Of a stretch of DNA of 22,421 nucleotides, positions 1 through 8,561 are shown piece by piece. Origin of the DNA: Gammaproteobacteria bacterium (lineage in GTDB: Bacteria; Pseudomonadota; Gammaproteobacteria; Pseudomonadales; Pseudohongiellaceae); contig DORE01000205.1 in assembly GCA_003514305.1 (NCBI GenBank), forward strand, positions 1 through 22,421. The letters are read 5' to 3'. Below the pieces are notes generated by a model, which had not been told where the DNA came from, made no database searches, and saw nothing but the letters and a program-made list of their open reading frames with translations. Position 1 is the stretch's first letter. Every line of letters begins with the position of its first letter. The translations under genes and the position numbers were made by a program.

Positions 1-576
1 TTCGATTATCCGCTGTCGTGATCCCTTGTCGATACTTTCCAAAGGATCATCAAACACGACCAGCTTGCGTGTGTCGCCAACTGCTGCGATCAAAGCTCTG
101 CCAATCAGGGCTCGTCTGATTTGGCCTGAGGACAGGAATCTAATCCCCTTGTCCAGAAACATCCCGAGATCCAGATGCTCTACTACCGACTGATAAGCGT
201 TCGGCAAATCGGCATCGGCAGTAAGGCCCGACAGCAACAGCTTACTCACTGTGGTTCCTATATCTTCGGCCCGGTCGCTGTATTCGCTCATATCAAGCCT
301 GTTGTCACGCTGCCAGAGCCGCTGCTGCTCCTCAAAAGATACCATCACGATATCGCGGCCCGGATCCATCTCTTCTCGATAAGTCACATAGCTACCCGAT
401 TCGATTCGCTTACCGGCGATCAGGTTCGCCAACAAGGTCTTGCCAGTTCCGTTTCCACCGAACAAGCACCAATGCTCGCCCTGGCGCAATGAAAAATGAG
501 TCACACGCAACTGCGCCCGCCGATTAATTCGACAGTTGGCTTGGTCAACCCGGAGCAAGCAGTCCTCGGAAGTCAT
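1..576 (-). CDS. ModF-like ABC ATPase, 3' end outside the window
   Basis: The minus strand reads open from an ATG at 576-574 to base 1, giving 192 residues with no stop, so the C-terminus lies outside. The Walker A motif GGNGTGKT is at residues 40-47. A Q-loop-region segment reads SFEEQQRLWQRDN, the signature is LSSGQIRRALIGRAL, and Walker B is LVVFDDPLESID. The SFE-Q and WQR-N pattern and the sequence after Walker B (DKGSRQ) match the first nucleotide-binding domain of ModF/PhrA-type tandem ATPases, as I recall the E. coli protein. ModF-type proteins have no membrane partner and are usually linked to the molybdate locus; their function is poorly known. An Asp replaces the usual catalytic Glu after Walker B. 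The gene starts 27 bases after the PhyH stop, so it is probably the last gene of the esterase-PhyH operon. The ribosome binding site is weak. The assignment to the ABC ATPase family is firm; ModF is likely. Confidence 0.82.
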   Translation of the reverse strand, partial: MTSEDCLLRVDQANCRINRRAQLRVTHFSLRQGEHWCLFGGNGTGKTLLANLIAGKRIESGSYVTYREEMDPGRDIVMVSFEEQQRLWQRDNRLDMSEYSDRAEDIGTTVSKLLLSGLTADADLPNAYQSVVEHLDLGMFLDKGIRFLSSGQIRRALIGRALIAAVGDTRKLVVFDDPLESIDKGSRQRIIE

Positions 577-603
577 ACTAGGATCATTTCTCAAAAAGTG
601 TTG

Positions 604-1443
604 TCAATCGCGCAGGCCAAGACAGCGCAGAAATTTACCAAACGCACGGATCGGTAGCGGCCGGGCACTGTCGTCTGGCGGCAATGAGAAATTTGGCTGA
701 CTAGGGATACGAAAAGGCTTGCGATATGAAAGTTTGTCAGGCTGGCTTTCCATGGGTGTAAAGTATTTACAACCCTCAAAGAAGTAATGGGTGACCTGTG
801 AGTGCCTGCTGCGATTTATATCCATCCGGGCGGCACCGCCATGTAGCAGATTTGCGTGCCAGATGATTGCTTCACCTTTCTTGAGTAATCCCATTTCTGG
901 CTGAAAGCCGTGTTCCGCTATGAGATCCTGGATACGCAATTCATAGGCGTGGTAATTCGAGTAACCAGGCTCCAAACCTAAATCCTGCATAGAGTAATAA
1001 GGCAACTTATGGCTACCAGGATAGTAAATTAAGGGCCCATTCTCTGAGTCAATATCTTCGAGCGCCACCCAGACCCCTACCATGAATCCTGCTGGAATTG
1101 TATGGAAGTGGATGCTGTCCGAGTGTGGATGTTGCGCCGTGCCCACTGGAAAGTTGAGCGTCTGAAAGGGTAGTGGCTCTCGATGTATGAGCATGCGCAA
1201 AGCAGTGAGAACTTTTTCGTGGACAGCCAACTGTCGGACTGCGTCAACCTGCTTCCATCCATCCTGACATCGAACGGTCAAAAACGGATTTTCTTCATAC
1301 GCTGATCCATAATGGGGCCGCACATTTGCGACGACCCGATCCAACAGCTGCAGGTCGAATTCAAAATCTATTTTCAGCAGACCTTGATCAGAAAAAGCCG
1401 TAAGCTGCTTGGAGCTGAGCGTAAAACCCCTGTTAGCCATCAT
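604..1443 (-). CDS. Phytanoyl-CoA dioxygenase (PhyH) family protein
   Basis: This is a 279-residue Fe(II)/2-oxoglutarate dioxygenase of the PhyH family. The double-stranded beta-helix runs over about residues 85-225. The iron ligands are visible as HSD (His107, Asp109) and a distal His201 in HANLLHGG. An Arg at 211 or 213 (NRSRHS) is placed to bind 2-oxoglutarate. The segment GPLIYYPGSHK is the typical PhyH loop between strands. There is no signal peptide, so it acts in the cytoplasm. PhyH relatives hydroxylate fatty acyl, phosphonate, ectoine or natural-product substrates; nothing here identifies the substrate. The start ATG overlaps the stop of the upstream esterase gene (ATGA at 1443-1440), which indicates translational coupling. 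Two adjacent Met codons (1443 and 1440) are possible starts. Confidence 0.88.
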   Translation of the reverse strand: MMANRGFTLSSKQLTAFSDQGLLKIDFEFDLQLLDRVVANVRPHYGSAYEENPFLTVRCQDGWKQVDAVRQLAVHEKVLTALRMLIHREPLPFQTLNFPVGTAQHPHSDSIHFHTIPAGFMVGVWVALEDIDSENGPLIYYPGSHKLPYYSMQDLGLEPGYSNYHAYELRIQDLIAEHGFQPEMGLLKKGEAIIWHANLLHGGAARMDINRSRHSQVTHYFFEGCKYFTPMESQPDKLSYRKPFRIPSQPNFSLPPDDSARPLPIRAFGKFLRCLGLRD

Positions 1444-2450
1444 GGCCGGTTTCCCAGTGCTCGCTGCATGACCTCATGTTGGATGTTCATCATGTGACCA
1501 ATCGATCGCCTCCAATAGTCAGCGCTATGCCGACCGCGAGACTGCATGAAGTCAAACGAAACATCATTGACCATGAGTATTTGAGCTAATTCTCTTGCCT
1601 CCGAAATCAAGCCGTCCTCCGTACCGGAATCCAGGTAGATGTGGGGTATTTCGCTTCTTGGCACCTCGTAAATAATCGAAAAAGGATCATAGGCTAGCGC
1701 CTGCTCAGGCGTCAAAAAGATTCTTCCCCCCGGCGTGCGTTCCTGTTGGGTGCTGAATCCAGGAATAGCAACGAGGCGGGCAATACTTGCATCAGCCTGG
1801 GCAAATCGCTTGGAATTGCGCTCGTTCACCGCCCTTGACGTCTCCACTGCACCTCTGGCAAGTCGCACAGCTTGTGATCGCGCAAAGCTTAGGGCACCAC
1901 TCGAGCTCCCAATCGAGATAAACTGCCCGGGATGCCTTAAACCAAGGGCTAACGCTCCAAAGCCACCCATCGACAAGCCTGACAAGGCCCGCCCTTGACG
2001 CCGGGCCTCAGTGCGGTAGTGCTTATCCACATAACCAACAACGTCCTCAATTATATGATCTTCCCAGTTGTTGGTTTGACCTTGTTCACTGAGCGCATAG
2101 TTGACATACCAACTGTTGCCTCCATCAGGCAACACCAAAATCAGATCGTTAAGTTTTCTTGCGTAATAACCCGCCGACAAATTGCGGCCCCAAATGGTGT
2201 AATTTTGTGAATAACCGTGAAGTAGATAAAGCACCGGATATCGCTCGTCTGAGTTGGCGTAATCCGGTGGCAGCACAATATCAAACTTCATCATCCGGCC
2301 AACGGCTGGACTGAAGAACTCAACGGTCCTCAAACCCTCCGGGAGCGACGCGAGCTCGAGTTCAAGCTCCTGTGCAAGGATGCTCGCGTTCAAACACACG
2401 CTCAGCATTAATGTCAGTCGGCAAGATCTTTGACTCAACATGAAGCACAC
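1440..2450 (-). CDS. Secreted esterase, EstD/tributyrin-esterase family
   Basis: This 336-residue alpha/beta hydrolase belongs to the putative esterase family (PF00756, which includes S-formylglutathione hydrolase and feruloyl esterases). The core starts near residue 42 and contains YPVLYLLHGY, the nucleophile elbow GLSMGG (Ser160), a candidate acid residue Asp279 in SGTEDGL, and the catalytic His308 in GRHSADYW. Residues 1-26 form a signal peptide with a hydrophobic stretch ending at SILAQ, so the protein is exported. A second Met at residue 4 is an equally good start. It is first in a minus-strand operon with the PhyH-family gene, overlapping it by 4 bases. About 104 bases separate it from the divergent NTF2-like gene, where promoters for both should lie. 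The substrate is unknown; short-chain acyl or feruloyl esters are typical for the family. Confidence 0.85.
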   Translation of the reverse strand: MCFMLSQRSCRLTLMLSVCLNASILAQELELELASLPEGLRTVEFFSPAVGRMMKFDIVLPPDYANSDERYPVLYLLHGYSQNYTIWGRNLSAGYYARKLNDLILVLPDGGNSWYVNYALSEQGQTNNWEDHIIEDVVGYVDKHYRTEARRQGRALSGLSMGGFGALALGLRHPGQFISIGSSSGALSFARSQAVRLARGAVETSRAVNERNSKRFAQADASIARLVAIPGFSTQQERTPGGRIFLTPEQALAYDPFSIIYEVPRSEIPHIYLDSGTEDGLISEARELAQILMVNDVSFDFMQSRGRHSADYWRRSIGHMMNIQHEVMQRALGNRP

Positions 2451-2554
2451 AATCAGAACTCAAAAGATTTGATGGCGGCGGTTATAGCACTTTTCGGGCG
2501 CGGATAGTATCTTCATGCAAGCCCCTCTTGATCAGCCCTTGGTAGGAAAGAATC

Positions 2555-3082
2555 ATGGAAAACAATAGTGACCTCATGAATAAGAACCACAGTCAGACGA
2601 TATGGCTGAACCTCGCGCTAGCACTCACCATTTCAATTGGCAGCGGATCAGCGTTCGCACAAAGTTCGGAGGAACAGGCAGTACTGAACACGGTAAACCA
2701 ATTCTTTCAGGCGCTGTCCACACGTGACCGCGAGCTCCTGGCCAGAATCACGGTACCTGGATCCTTGAACATTTCAACTTCGGTGTCCCGCACTGGAGCA
2801 GCTGAGCTTCGCATTCAGAACTACAAACAACTATTGGACAATCTCGGTGGCGAGGGGCCGTCCTTACTTGAGCGAGCATGGAGTCCCACTATTCTGATCA
2901 AGCGAGATATCGCCACGTTCTGGGCGCCCTATGACTTTTATGTCAATGGGACTTTTTCCCACTGCGGAATCGACTCGTTTCAATTGATCAGACGTCAGGG
3001 CCAATGGTTTCTCACCAACCTGAGCTGGACCGTTGAAAGTAATAATTGCGAACCAAGCCCTCTGGGCCCACCGAATTTTTAG
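2555..3082 (+). CDS. Secreted NTF2-like (SnoaL/DUF4440-type) protein
   Basis: This is a 175-residue protein with an N-terminal signal peptide (hydrophobic residues 17-31, likely cleavage after AFA at about residue 35). It is followed by one NTF2-like cone domain (about 39-165). Fold cues are the first helix EEQAVLNTVNQFFQALSTRD, a central strand FWAPYDFYVNG, and the late block FSHCGIDSFQLIRRQGQWF with a tryptophan strand ending in a Cys, as in the lumazine-binding-like/DUF4440 group. Such domains serve as small binding or isomerase modules. No catalytic residues can be assigned here. The start at 2555 has a good ribosome binding site (AGGAAA at 2544-2549); a downstream ATG at 2576 lacks one. 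It is monocistronic and converges with the thiolase-like gene, with 41 bases between the stops. Confidence 0.75.
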   Translation: MENNSDLMNKNHSQTIWLNLALALTISIGSGSAFAQSSEEQAVLNTVNQFFQALSTRDRELLARITVPGSLNISTSVSRTGAAELRIQNYKQLLDNLGGEGPSLLERAWSPTILIKRDIATFWAPYDFYVNGTFSHCGIDSFQLIRRQGQWFLTNLSWTVESNNCEPSPLGPPNF

Positions 3083-3123
3083 CTCTCTCAGCATGCTGTA
3101 AGCATGAACGTTTGATATCCAAT

Positions 3124-4695
3124 TCATTGAGGCGTGAAAAGATTAGTCTCACCGCCGGTCTGCTCTGCCGAACGCACAGTCCCGATGCGGCCGACCTGAT
3201 CATGGGCCACAAACGTCTGAAGCAAGTCTTGATCTACCTCCGAATTCGCCAGAAACCGCTCACCGGTCGCTATGAGACGCCCGACGATAATCGCCCTGCT
3301 CGGCTCTCCTTTATCAAAAGCAAGCGTGTAAGCCTCAATAGCGGCCCGCCCTGCAGGTCTCTCAGTAAAACTAGGGTAATTTAGGCCTTTCACTTCCAAT
3401 TGTAGCGAGTGCAAATCGGGCAGCTGCCAGTGCTCACCGTAAGGTTCGCAGGAGTATACCCCGCTGGCATGCTTGGTGAGATACCCTCCGTTAGCAGTAA
3501 CCAAACCGAAGGCTGTAGGCTCTTTGCGGAGTTGCTGCACCATACTGGCGATGGCATGCATCGAGTAGTTATTGCCTGGACCACCAAAAAACGGCAGACC
3601 TCCAGTCACTGTCAGACCACGGGGGTCCAGACGGTCCAATCCTATTTCGTCACAGGCAATTGCAACCGCCGACGGAAAGCAGGAGTAAATGTCAAAGTGA
3701 TCGATCTCGTCCAGAACTTTGCCTGCCATGTTGAGCGCCTGACGAGCGTTTAGTCCGAGGGCTGGTGCGCTGCTATAGTTGATCCGTTCGGACACCAGAA
3801 TCTGCTCATTGGCTTCACTGCATCCATGAAGAAACACCCACTTTTTTGAATCGATACCCAAAGCTCTGGCGTGGCCCACCGAAGTCAGAATCACCGCTGC
3901 TCCCTGATTCACACCGTCCATTGCGTTCAGCCATTTTGGGTAAGGCAGACAAATGAATCGATTCTCATCGGTCACCGTGGCAAGTTCGCTGACCGATCGG
4001 GGCGCCCCGTAACTAGAAAAAGGATTATCCCCTGCAACCTCGTTAAAGGGCTTCATCATTTCGGCCATGGCGAGGAGATGTTTGTCTAGGCTGTGACTTG
4101 CTCTTGCCCTTAGCTCACTCTCGAAGAGCGGATAAGTCTGGATAGGCACACCCAGACCATGAGCGAATTCGTGTGCAGTAGCCATCGCCTTACCGATGCC
4201 CCTATCTTCAAAGAGTCGACCGTCCGATTCGTGCCAGTCCAGCGCAAGATTCTCACGACGCGCAACTCTGGCAGTCCTCAGAGCCTCGCCCCCCACCACC
4301 ATTGCAAGCTTCAGCTCACCGGCAGCGATCCGCGATGCCATCTCATTGATATATTTCTGAGGCGTATTGCCCCCAACACTGCCGTAAACGCCCAACGCAG
4401 GGTTCAGGGCCAATCGATTGGCAATTGCGTATGGTGGATTTTCCGCACGCCCAAACGGGTTCGGCGAGCGAGGGCGATTCCAGGAGTCTGGAAATATACG
4501 GACGGAAACCAATGCGTCAAGTGTCACACTCACTTTCTCAGCTGCGCCAGTATCTTCAAGTGCTGCTGCACCTGCAGCAGCCGCGATCCCCATGGGCGAC
4601 AAACTTTCTAACGGCGACTTACCCCATTCCATATATTGGCCGACACCAATTATAACTGGTGTATTCCCATGCACACCGGCGTTGTCAAGCGTCAC
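3124..4695 (-). CDS. Thiolase-like protein (TLP1/SCP2-type), lacking the nucleophilic Cys
   Basis: This 523-residue protein has the thiolase fold (about residues 12-400) plus an additional C-terminal domain (about 420-510), as in the TLP1-type thiolase-like family usually annotated acetyl-CoA acetyltransferase. Landmarks are GGNTPQ (108-113) at the position of the nucleophilic Cys loop, GELKLAMVVGGEA, FDIYSCFPSAV (334-344) and GGLPFFGGPGNNYSMHAI with His380, then NGGYLTKHASGVYS. The nucleophilic cysteine of true thiolases is absent, so classical thiolysis by Cys acylation is unlikely; acyl-CoA binding or another reaction is inferred. The start is GTG at 4695-4693 with AGGTGG four bases upstream; no in-frame ATG precedes it. 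It follows the acid phosphatase gene on the same strand after 96 bases. No other lipid-metabolism gene is adjacent. Confidence 0.82.
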   Translation of the reverse strand: MTLDNAGVHGNTPVIIGVGQYMEWGKSPLESLSPMGIAAAAGAAALEDTGAAEKVSVTLDALVSVRIFPDSWNRPRSPNPFGRAENPPYAIANRLALNPALGVYGSVGGNTPQKYINEMASRIAAGELKLAMVVGGEALRTARVARRENLALDWHESDGRLFEDRGIGKAMATAHEFAHGLGVPIQTYPLFESELRARASHSLDKHLLAMAEMMKPFNEVAGDNPFSSYGAPRSVSELATVTDENRFICLPYPKWLNAMDGVNQGAAVILTSVGHARALGIDSKKWVFLHGCSEANEQILVSERINYSSAPALGLNARQALNMAGKVLDEIDHFDIYSCFPSAVAIACDEIGLDRLDPRGLTVTGGLPFFGGPGNNYSMHAIASMVQQLRKEPTAFGLVTANGGYLTKHASGVYSCEPYGEHWQLPDLHSLQLEVKGLNYPSFTERPAGRAAIEAYTLAFDKGEPSRAIIVGRLIATGERFLANSEVDQDLLQTFVAHDQVGRIGTVRSAEQTGGETNLFTPQ

Positions 4696-4791
4696 TTTGC
4701 CACCTGTTTCTTAGTTAAAATTACCATAGGATCATCAAGCGAAAGAGCACCCCCGGGTCAAAGATCCGCCACTTTATAACGACGTGTCGTA

Positions 4792-5607
4792 CTATTTTTT
4801 CGCTTTCTGCCAAGCAGCGCTTGATGCGGCAGCGTGCAGGATTTCTCGATTAATGCTGCTTGCTGGCGGTTCTGAATCACCATAGATTGCTCTCAACCAA
4901 TGACCATCCGTCGGATTTGGAAAGATAATATTCCTAACTCCAAAACCTTTTCTCTTTTCACTCACTAGCGATCTGCGCTGCTCCACATCTGTGACGTAGT
5001 AATCTCGAGAGAAGTCGTTAAGATTGTCCCCCAACAAAACGATCACCTCAAAGTCCTGCATGATCTGTTGCTGTATTACCTCTTTATTCGAAGTGTCCCT
5101 TAGGACTATCAAGTGGTTGGTTTCAACCTTCCCAAATCCTGCTGTTTCAAGATTCTTTCTTGCTAGATCGAACGTAGTTTCGCCTTGATTTCTGTTTGTA
5201 ACATAAAAGATGTCCACATCATTTTGTCTACAAAATTCAGCGAACTCGATAGAACCTGGGCTTGGTGTAAAAAGATCTTCCCCTACCCAAGCGTCCCATT
5301 CAGCGTCATCAAAAAAATCATATCCCGAAGCTAGCATATAACCCCAATAAGACTTTGAAAGCAGCAAAGTTTCGTCCACATCTGATATGATCGCCAGCGG
5401 TTTTTCAAACTCAGATCGTTTCGCTATGGCTATTTCTAATTGCATTCTCGCGATATTAAAGCCCTGGTGATAGAGCGCTGTATGTTCCGCTGCCGTTTGT
5501 TTCCAGGCAACAGCATATGCTAGGTTGTTTTGCTGGGCGATCAGGACAGGTGAAATATTTGCTAAAACAACGCACATTGACAATCCCACTAGTAAATTTT
5601 TTCTCAT
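4792..5607 (-). CDS. Secreted acid phosphatase, HAD class IIIB (e(P4)-like)
   Basis: This is a HAD-superfamily phosphatase of the acid phosphatase class B / lipoprotein e(P4) type, which removes phosphate from nucleoside monophosphates and related esters in the periplasm or outside the cell. Numbered from the chosen start (271 residues), the motifs are DVDETLL (catalytic Asp76 and Asp78), YVTNR (Thr137) and LLGDNLNDFS (Asp194, Asn195, Asp198). The frame is open up to 5676, but ATG 5607-5605 is preferred: it has GGGGAG about 5 bases upstream and begins a clean signal peptide ending near VLIAQQ (residues 1-24). Unlike e(P4) there is no lipobox Cys. It is divergent from surE with 56 bases between the starts. 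Base composition is AT-rich for the window (about 43 percent GC in the line at 5041). Confidence 0.87.
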   Translation of the reverse strand: MRKNLLVGLSMCVVLANISPVLIAQQNNLAYAVAWKQTAAEHTALYHQGFNIARMQLEIAIAKRSEFEKPLAIISDVDETLLLSKSYWGYMLASGYDFFDDAEWDAWVGEDLFTPSPGSIEFAEFCRQNDVDIFYVTNRNQGETTFDLARKNLETAGFGKVETNHLIVLRDTSNKEVIQQQIMQDFEVIVLLGDNLNDFSRDYYVTDVEQRRSLVSEKRKGFGVRNIIFPNPTDGHWLRAIYGDSEPPASSINREILHAAASSAAWQKAKK

Positions 5608-5663
5608 AGCTCTCCCCATCATGCTGATACTTTGTTCAAAATAAGAATATAACAGGAAAAATA

Positions 5664-6506
5664 ATGGATCGAACAACTAGTAAAAGACTCGCAATCTTTG
5701 GAACCCTCATTATCATCGTATCTTTTTGCTATAACGCCTCCTCTCAAGATTATCGGATTCTCGTTACCAATGATGATGGAATAGAATCACCTCTACTCCA
5801 TAATCTTGTCGCGAACTTGGCCTTGATGAACGGAGTGGAAATAGTGGTAGCGGCACCAAATGAAAATCAATCAGGTAGCAGCCAATCAAGTATTGGTGGG
5901 CCATTGGTCGTTGAGGAACTTAGCATGGAAGGTGCGACCGAGGCATATTCAATATCTGGGAGGCCAGCTGATGCCGTTCGCTTTGCTGTAGTTCAGCTAC
6001 AACACAATGATAAGTTCGACCTAGTGATCTCGGGAGTAAATCGCGGTGCTAACGTCGGCAACGTTTCTCATCTATCGGGAACAGTAGGCGCTGCAATGGA
6101 AGGTGTCTATCACGGTTTGCCTGCAATCGCAGTTTCTCAGGAAGTGACAGGCGTTGAAACGGGAGCTTCTGCAAAATTTATATTGCAATTAGTAGAACGG
6201 TATCGGACATTTGGCGCACCTCAGGGGGTTGTGATGGCCATCAATATCCCCAGCGGAGACCTCAAAGGAGTGGCCGTGAGAGCAATGGGTGATTCATATT
6301 TGATGACGGACTCCTACAGCCTTAACGGCGATTCCGAAGGAAAGGCTTATTTTGAGCCCGAGCGCAGAAGAACCCAGAGCACCCGCGATTTTACAGACAC
6401 ATACGCCTACCAGCACGGTTATATAACCGTCACACCACTAGATTTTGACTGGACTGCCTATTCACTAATTGAAGATATCGAATCCTGGGGGCTTGGTTTG
6501 CCTTAA
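5664..6506 (+). CDS. surE: SurE-family 5'/3'-nucleotidase with signal peptide
   Basis: SurE is a metal-dependent phosphatase of nucleoside monophosphates. All core motifs are present: NDDGI (residues 36-40, metal ligands Asp37 and Asp38), NQSGSSQS (Ser70 region), SGVNRGANVG (Asn126) and HLSGTVGAAMEG (137-147). SISGRPADAVRFA is also family-typical. The full 280 residues appear intact. Unusually, residues 8-27 form a hydrophobic signal sequence, so this copy is predicted to be periplasmic or secreted; classical SurE is cytoplasmic and sits beside pcm and rpoS, which are absent here. The ribosome binding site is AGGAAAA before ATG 5664. It is divergent from a secreted acid phosphatase, suggesting a joint role in phosphate or nucleoside scavenging. 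It is AT-rich (24 of 60 bases are G or C in the line at 5701) and uses ATA and AGA codons more than its neighbours, which may indicate transfer. Confidence 0.9.
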   Translation: MDRTTSKRLAIFGTLIIIVSFCYNASSQDYRILVTNDDGIESPLLHNLVANLALMNGVEIVVAAPNENQSGSSQSSIGGPLVVEELSMEGATEAYSISGRPADAVRFAVVQLQHNDKFDLVISGVNRGANVGNVSHLSGTVGAAMEGVYHGLPAIAVSQEVTGVETGASAKFILQLVERYRTFGAPQGVVMAINIPSGDLKGVAVRAMGDSYLMTDSYSLNGDSEGKAYFEPERRRTQSTRDFTDTYAYQHGYITVTPLDFDWTAYSLIEDIESWGLGLP

Positions 6507-6670
6507 GCTTAAAGATCACGAATAGAGCCAATCAGGAACTATTGGCACGTAAAGCAAATGAAGTTTTAGGTTTAAGAGAAACTAATATTTATATCCCTCA
6601 ATAATCTATTAATAATAATGGTCGATCTTATGCTGTCGTAAGTAAACACGTTCGGCACACCAAAAGAGGG

Positions 6671-8524
6671 TCAAAGAGCGGATACTTTCAATGAAATTCC
6701 AACAAACGCAGCGAGACCGGCTGTGTTGTAGTCGGATATTTCCATATAGTCTTCGTCCAATGCATTCTCAATCCGCCCGTATACTCGTAAGGATTCATTT
6801 ATCTGAAAGGTAGCTGTAAAGTCCAGTACGCCAAAGTCCTCGAGCGCGATGTCGCCAACATCAATAGCGTCGGCTTGAGATCGATAAAAAGCGTTCATTG
6901 TAATCCTATTATTAAAGCCAGCGAGACGCAGACCAAAATTGAAGAGATGATTAGGCCTCCGAAGCCTTTGACTGCCATCCGGACGTTCCGTCGTATTATA
7001 GGTATAGTTCCCACTTACCCGGAGAGCGTCAGTGATACCATAATCAGCGATCAACTCGATGCCCGATGAGGCGCTGCGGCCCTTGTCCTGCAAGTAACCG
7101 CTGTAATTTAATAAATCAAAGTAGATGGCATTGCTCACACTTTGATCGAAAACGATGGCTTCAAGATGTAGCTCCTTTGTATTGAACTGAGCACCCACTT
7201 CCCAGCCTTTGCTTTCTTCTTGAACAATCGGACCCTCAGTCGCTGGAGCGAACGCATAGGGGCCTCTGTTGTACTGGATTTCATACGGGCTGGGCGCCCT
7301 GAACCCACTCCCCAGCGCGGCTTTGAACTTAAGCGTGCCAGGCTCTGTCTCGAATAAATAGGCCGTACTGAGGCGAAAGCTGGTGTTTGTGCCGAAGTCC
7401 TCGTTGTCATCGTATCGCATGCCTGCAGTGAGAAAGAAAGCGTGTGAGAAATCGCTGAGGAGCTCGATGAAGGCCCCTTGGTTTTTCCTGCCCAAACCAT
7501 TGGCTTCGTCTTTTTGATAGTCAAATCCCCAGATCAGATCGACACCATCCAGAGCTGTTGCCGAACCAATGTATTCACCCCGGGTTTGCTCCCCTTGGCT
7601 GCCAAAGGTCGGCGCAGAAGCAGTAAAGTCTTGTCTGTCAGTCGAAGTTCTCATAAATGACAGTTGATGGCTGAAAGCAGCACCGAGGAATTCTAGACCG
7701 AGGCGACTAGCCTGCATTCCGTAGTCACTGCTGCAATCCCCTGTTGGTCCCAGTGACCCGAAGCAACCATCATAGTCATTGCTACCGTCTACTTCTCGAT
7801 GCACCAGATCTAGTCGCCATGTGTCACTTAGTAAATAGCCCAATCGCCCATGAAAAGTTTGGTTCTCATAACCATCTTCATCGGCAATCACATCTGATGG
7901 CCGGTTATTGAATCCATCAGTGCCAAAATCAGCCACAGACAAGAAATAATCCAGTGACTCATTACTACCCATGAGACTGCCACTCATCTGTTGCGTACCG
8001 AATTTGCCCCCCTGCGCCTCAAGATTCAACTCAAAGGGCTCAGAACTTGACCGCGTGCTCAAATTGATCACTCCGCCGGCATCTGCACCGTACGCCAGTC
8101 CCTGGGGGCCTCTCAGGATTTCCACTCGGCCAATCCCGCTACTGATTAGGTTCGAGAAGTCAGTGGCAATTTGGGGAGCACTTGGGTCTTGTAAACGCAT
8201 GCCGTCGAGATAGGTTAAAGTGCGAAAACCTTCCTCTCCGCGAATACGCAGAGTAGTTGCGTTGCCGAGGCCACCGTTGCTGCTGGCCGCAACTGCTGGC
8301 ATCTGCCGCATCACATCAGAAAGCGCAAGCGCACCGCGAGACTGAATCTCCTCGAAGTCAAGCATTGAAACCGAGGTTCCCAGCTGTCGCGCAGGAATTG
8401 GAATACGATTTGACGTGACAACGATTTCATCGATTGCTGGTTGCGCTTGCAACTCAGCAGAGTGGGTCCAGAACAGCGCGACAAGGATCGACACTGAAAA
8501 GCTGCGTGTGATAAATAAGAACAA
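6671..8524 (-). CDS. btuB: TonB-dependent vitamin B12 receptor, BtuB-like
   Basis: This is a 617-residue outer-membrane receptor, the usual length for BtuB. It has a signal peptide at residues 1-27 (ending ELQAQ), a TonB box DEIVVTSNR (32-40), a plug domain at about 45-155 (including LSDVMRQMPAV, LRIRGEEGFRTLTYLDG and VEILRGPQGLAYGADAGGVINL), and a 22-strand-type barrel up to GISLKVSAL. It ends in Leu, not the commoner terminal Phe. Substrate assignment to cobalamin rests mainly on the B12 riboswitch directly upstream on the same strand; BtuB-like plug features support it. No ATG fits the N-terminus. The start is TTG at 8524-8522 with GAGG 7 bases upstream, and that site lies inside a hairpin of the riboswitch leader. 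The gene stands alone: no btuCDF or cob genes are in the window. Confidence 0.88.
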   Translation of the reverse strand: MFLFITRSFSVSILVALFWTHSAELQAQPAIDEIVVTSNRIPIPARQLGTSVSMLDFEEIQSRGALALSDVMRQMPAVAASSNGGLGNATTLRIRGEEGFRTLTYLDGMRLQDPSAPQIATDFSNLISSGIGRVEILRGPQGLAYGADAGGVINLSTRSSSEPFELNLEAQGGKFGTQQMSGSLMGSNESLDYFLSVADFGTDGFNNRPSDVIADEDGYENQTFHGRLGYLLSDTWRLDLVHREVDGSNDYDGCFGSLGPTGDCSSDYGMQASRLGLEFLGAAFSHQLSFMRTSTDRQDFTASAPTFGSQGEQTRGEYIGSATALDGVDLIWGFDYQKDEANGLGRKNQGAFIELLSDFSHAFFLTAGMRYDDNEDFGTNTSFRLSTAYLFETEPGTLKFKAALGSGFRAPSPYEIQYNRGPYAFAPATEGPIVQEESKGWEVGAQFNTKELHLEAIVFDQSVSNAIYFDLLNYSGYLQDKGRSASSGIELIADYGITDALRVSGNYTYNTTERPDGSQRLRRPNHLFNFGLRLAGFNNRITMNAFYRSQADAIDVGDIALEDFGVLDFTATFQINESLRVYGRIENALDEDYMEISDYNTAGLAAFVGISLKVSAL

Positions 8525-8530
8525 AGCTAT

Positions 8531-8561
8531 ACCTCATACAGTCTACGGCGCAGACTCAGGT
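8531..8561 (-). promoter_or_regulatory. Riboswitch expression platform hairpin masking the btuB ribosome binding site
   Basis: On the minus strand ACCT (8561-8558) can pair with AGGT (8534-8531), which includes the receptor's Shine-Dalgarno GAGG. AGTCT (8556-8552) pairs with AGACT (8544-8540) inside it, with a 7-base loop. The start codon TTG at 8524 follows. No T-run is present, so control would be translational, as usual for gammaproteobacterial B12 riboswitches. The pairing is visible; that it is the regulated state is inferred. Confidence 0.55.
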
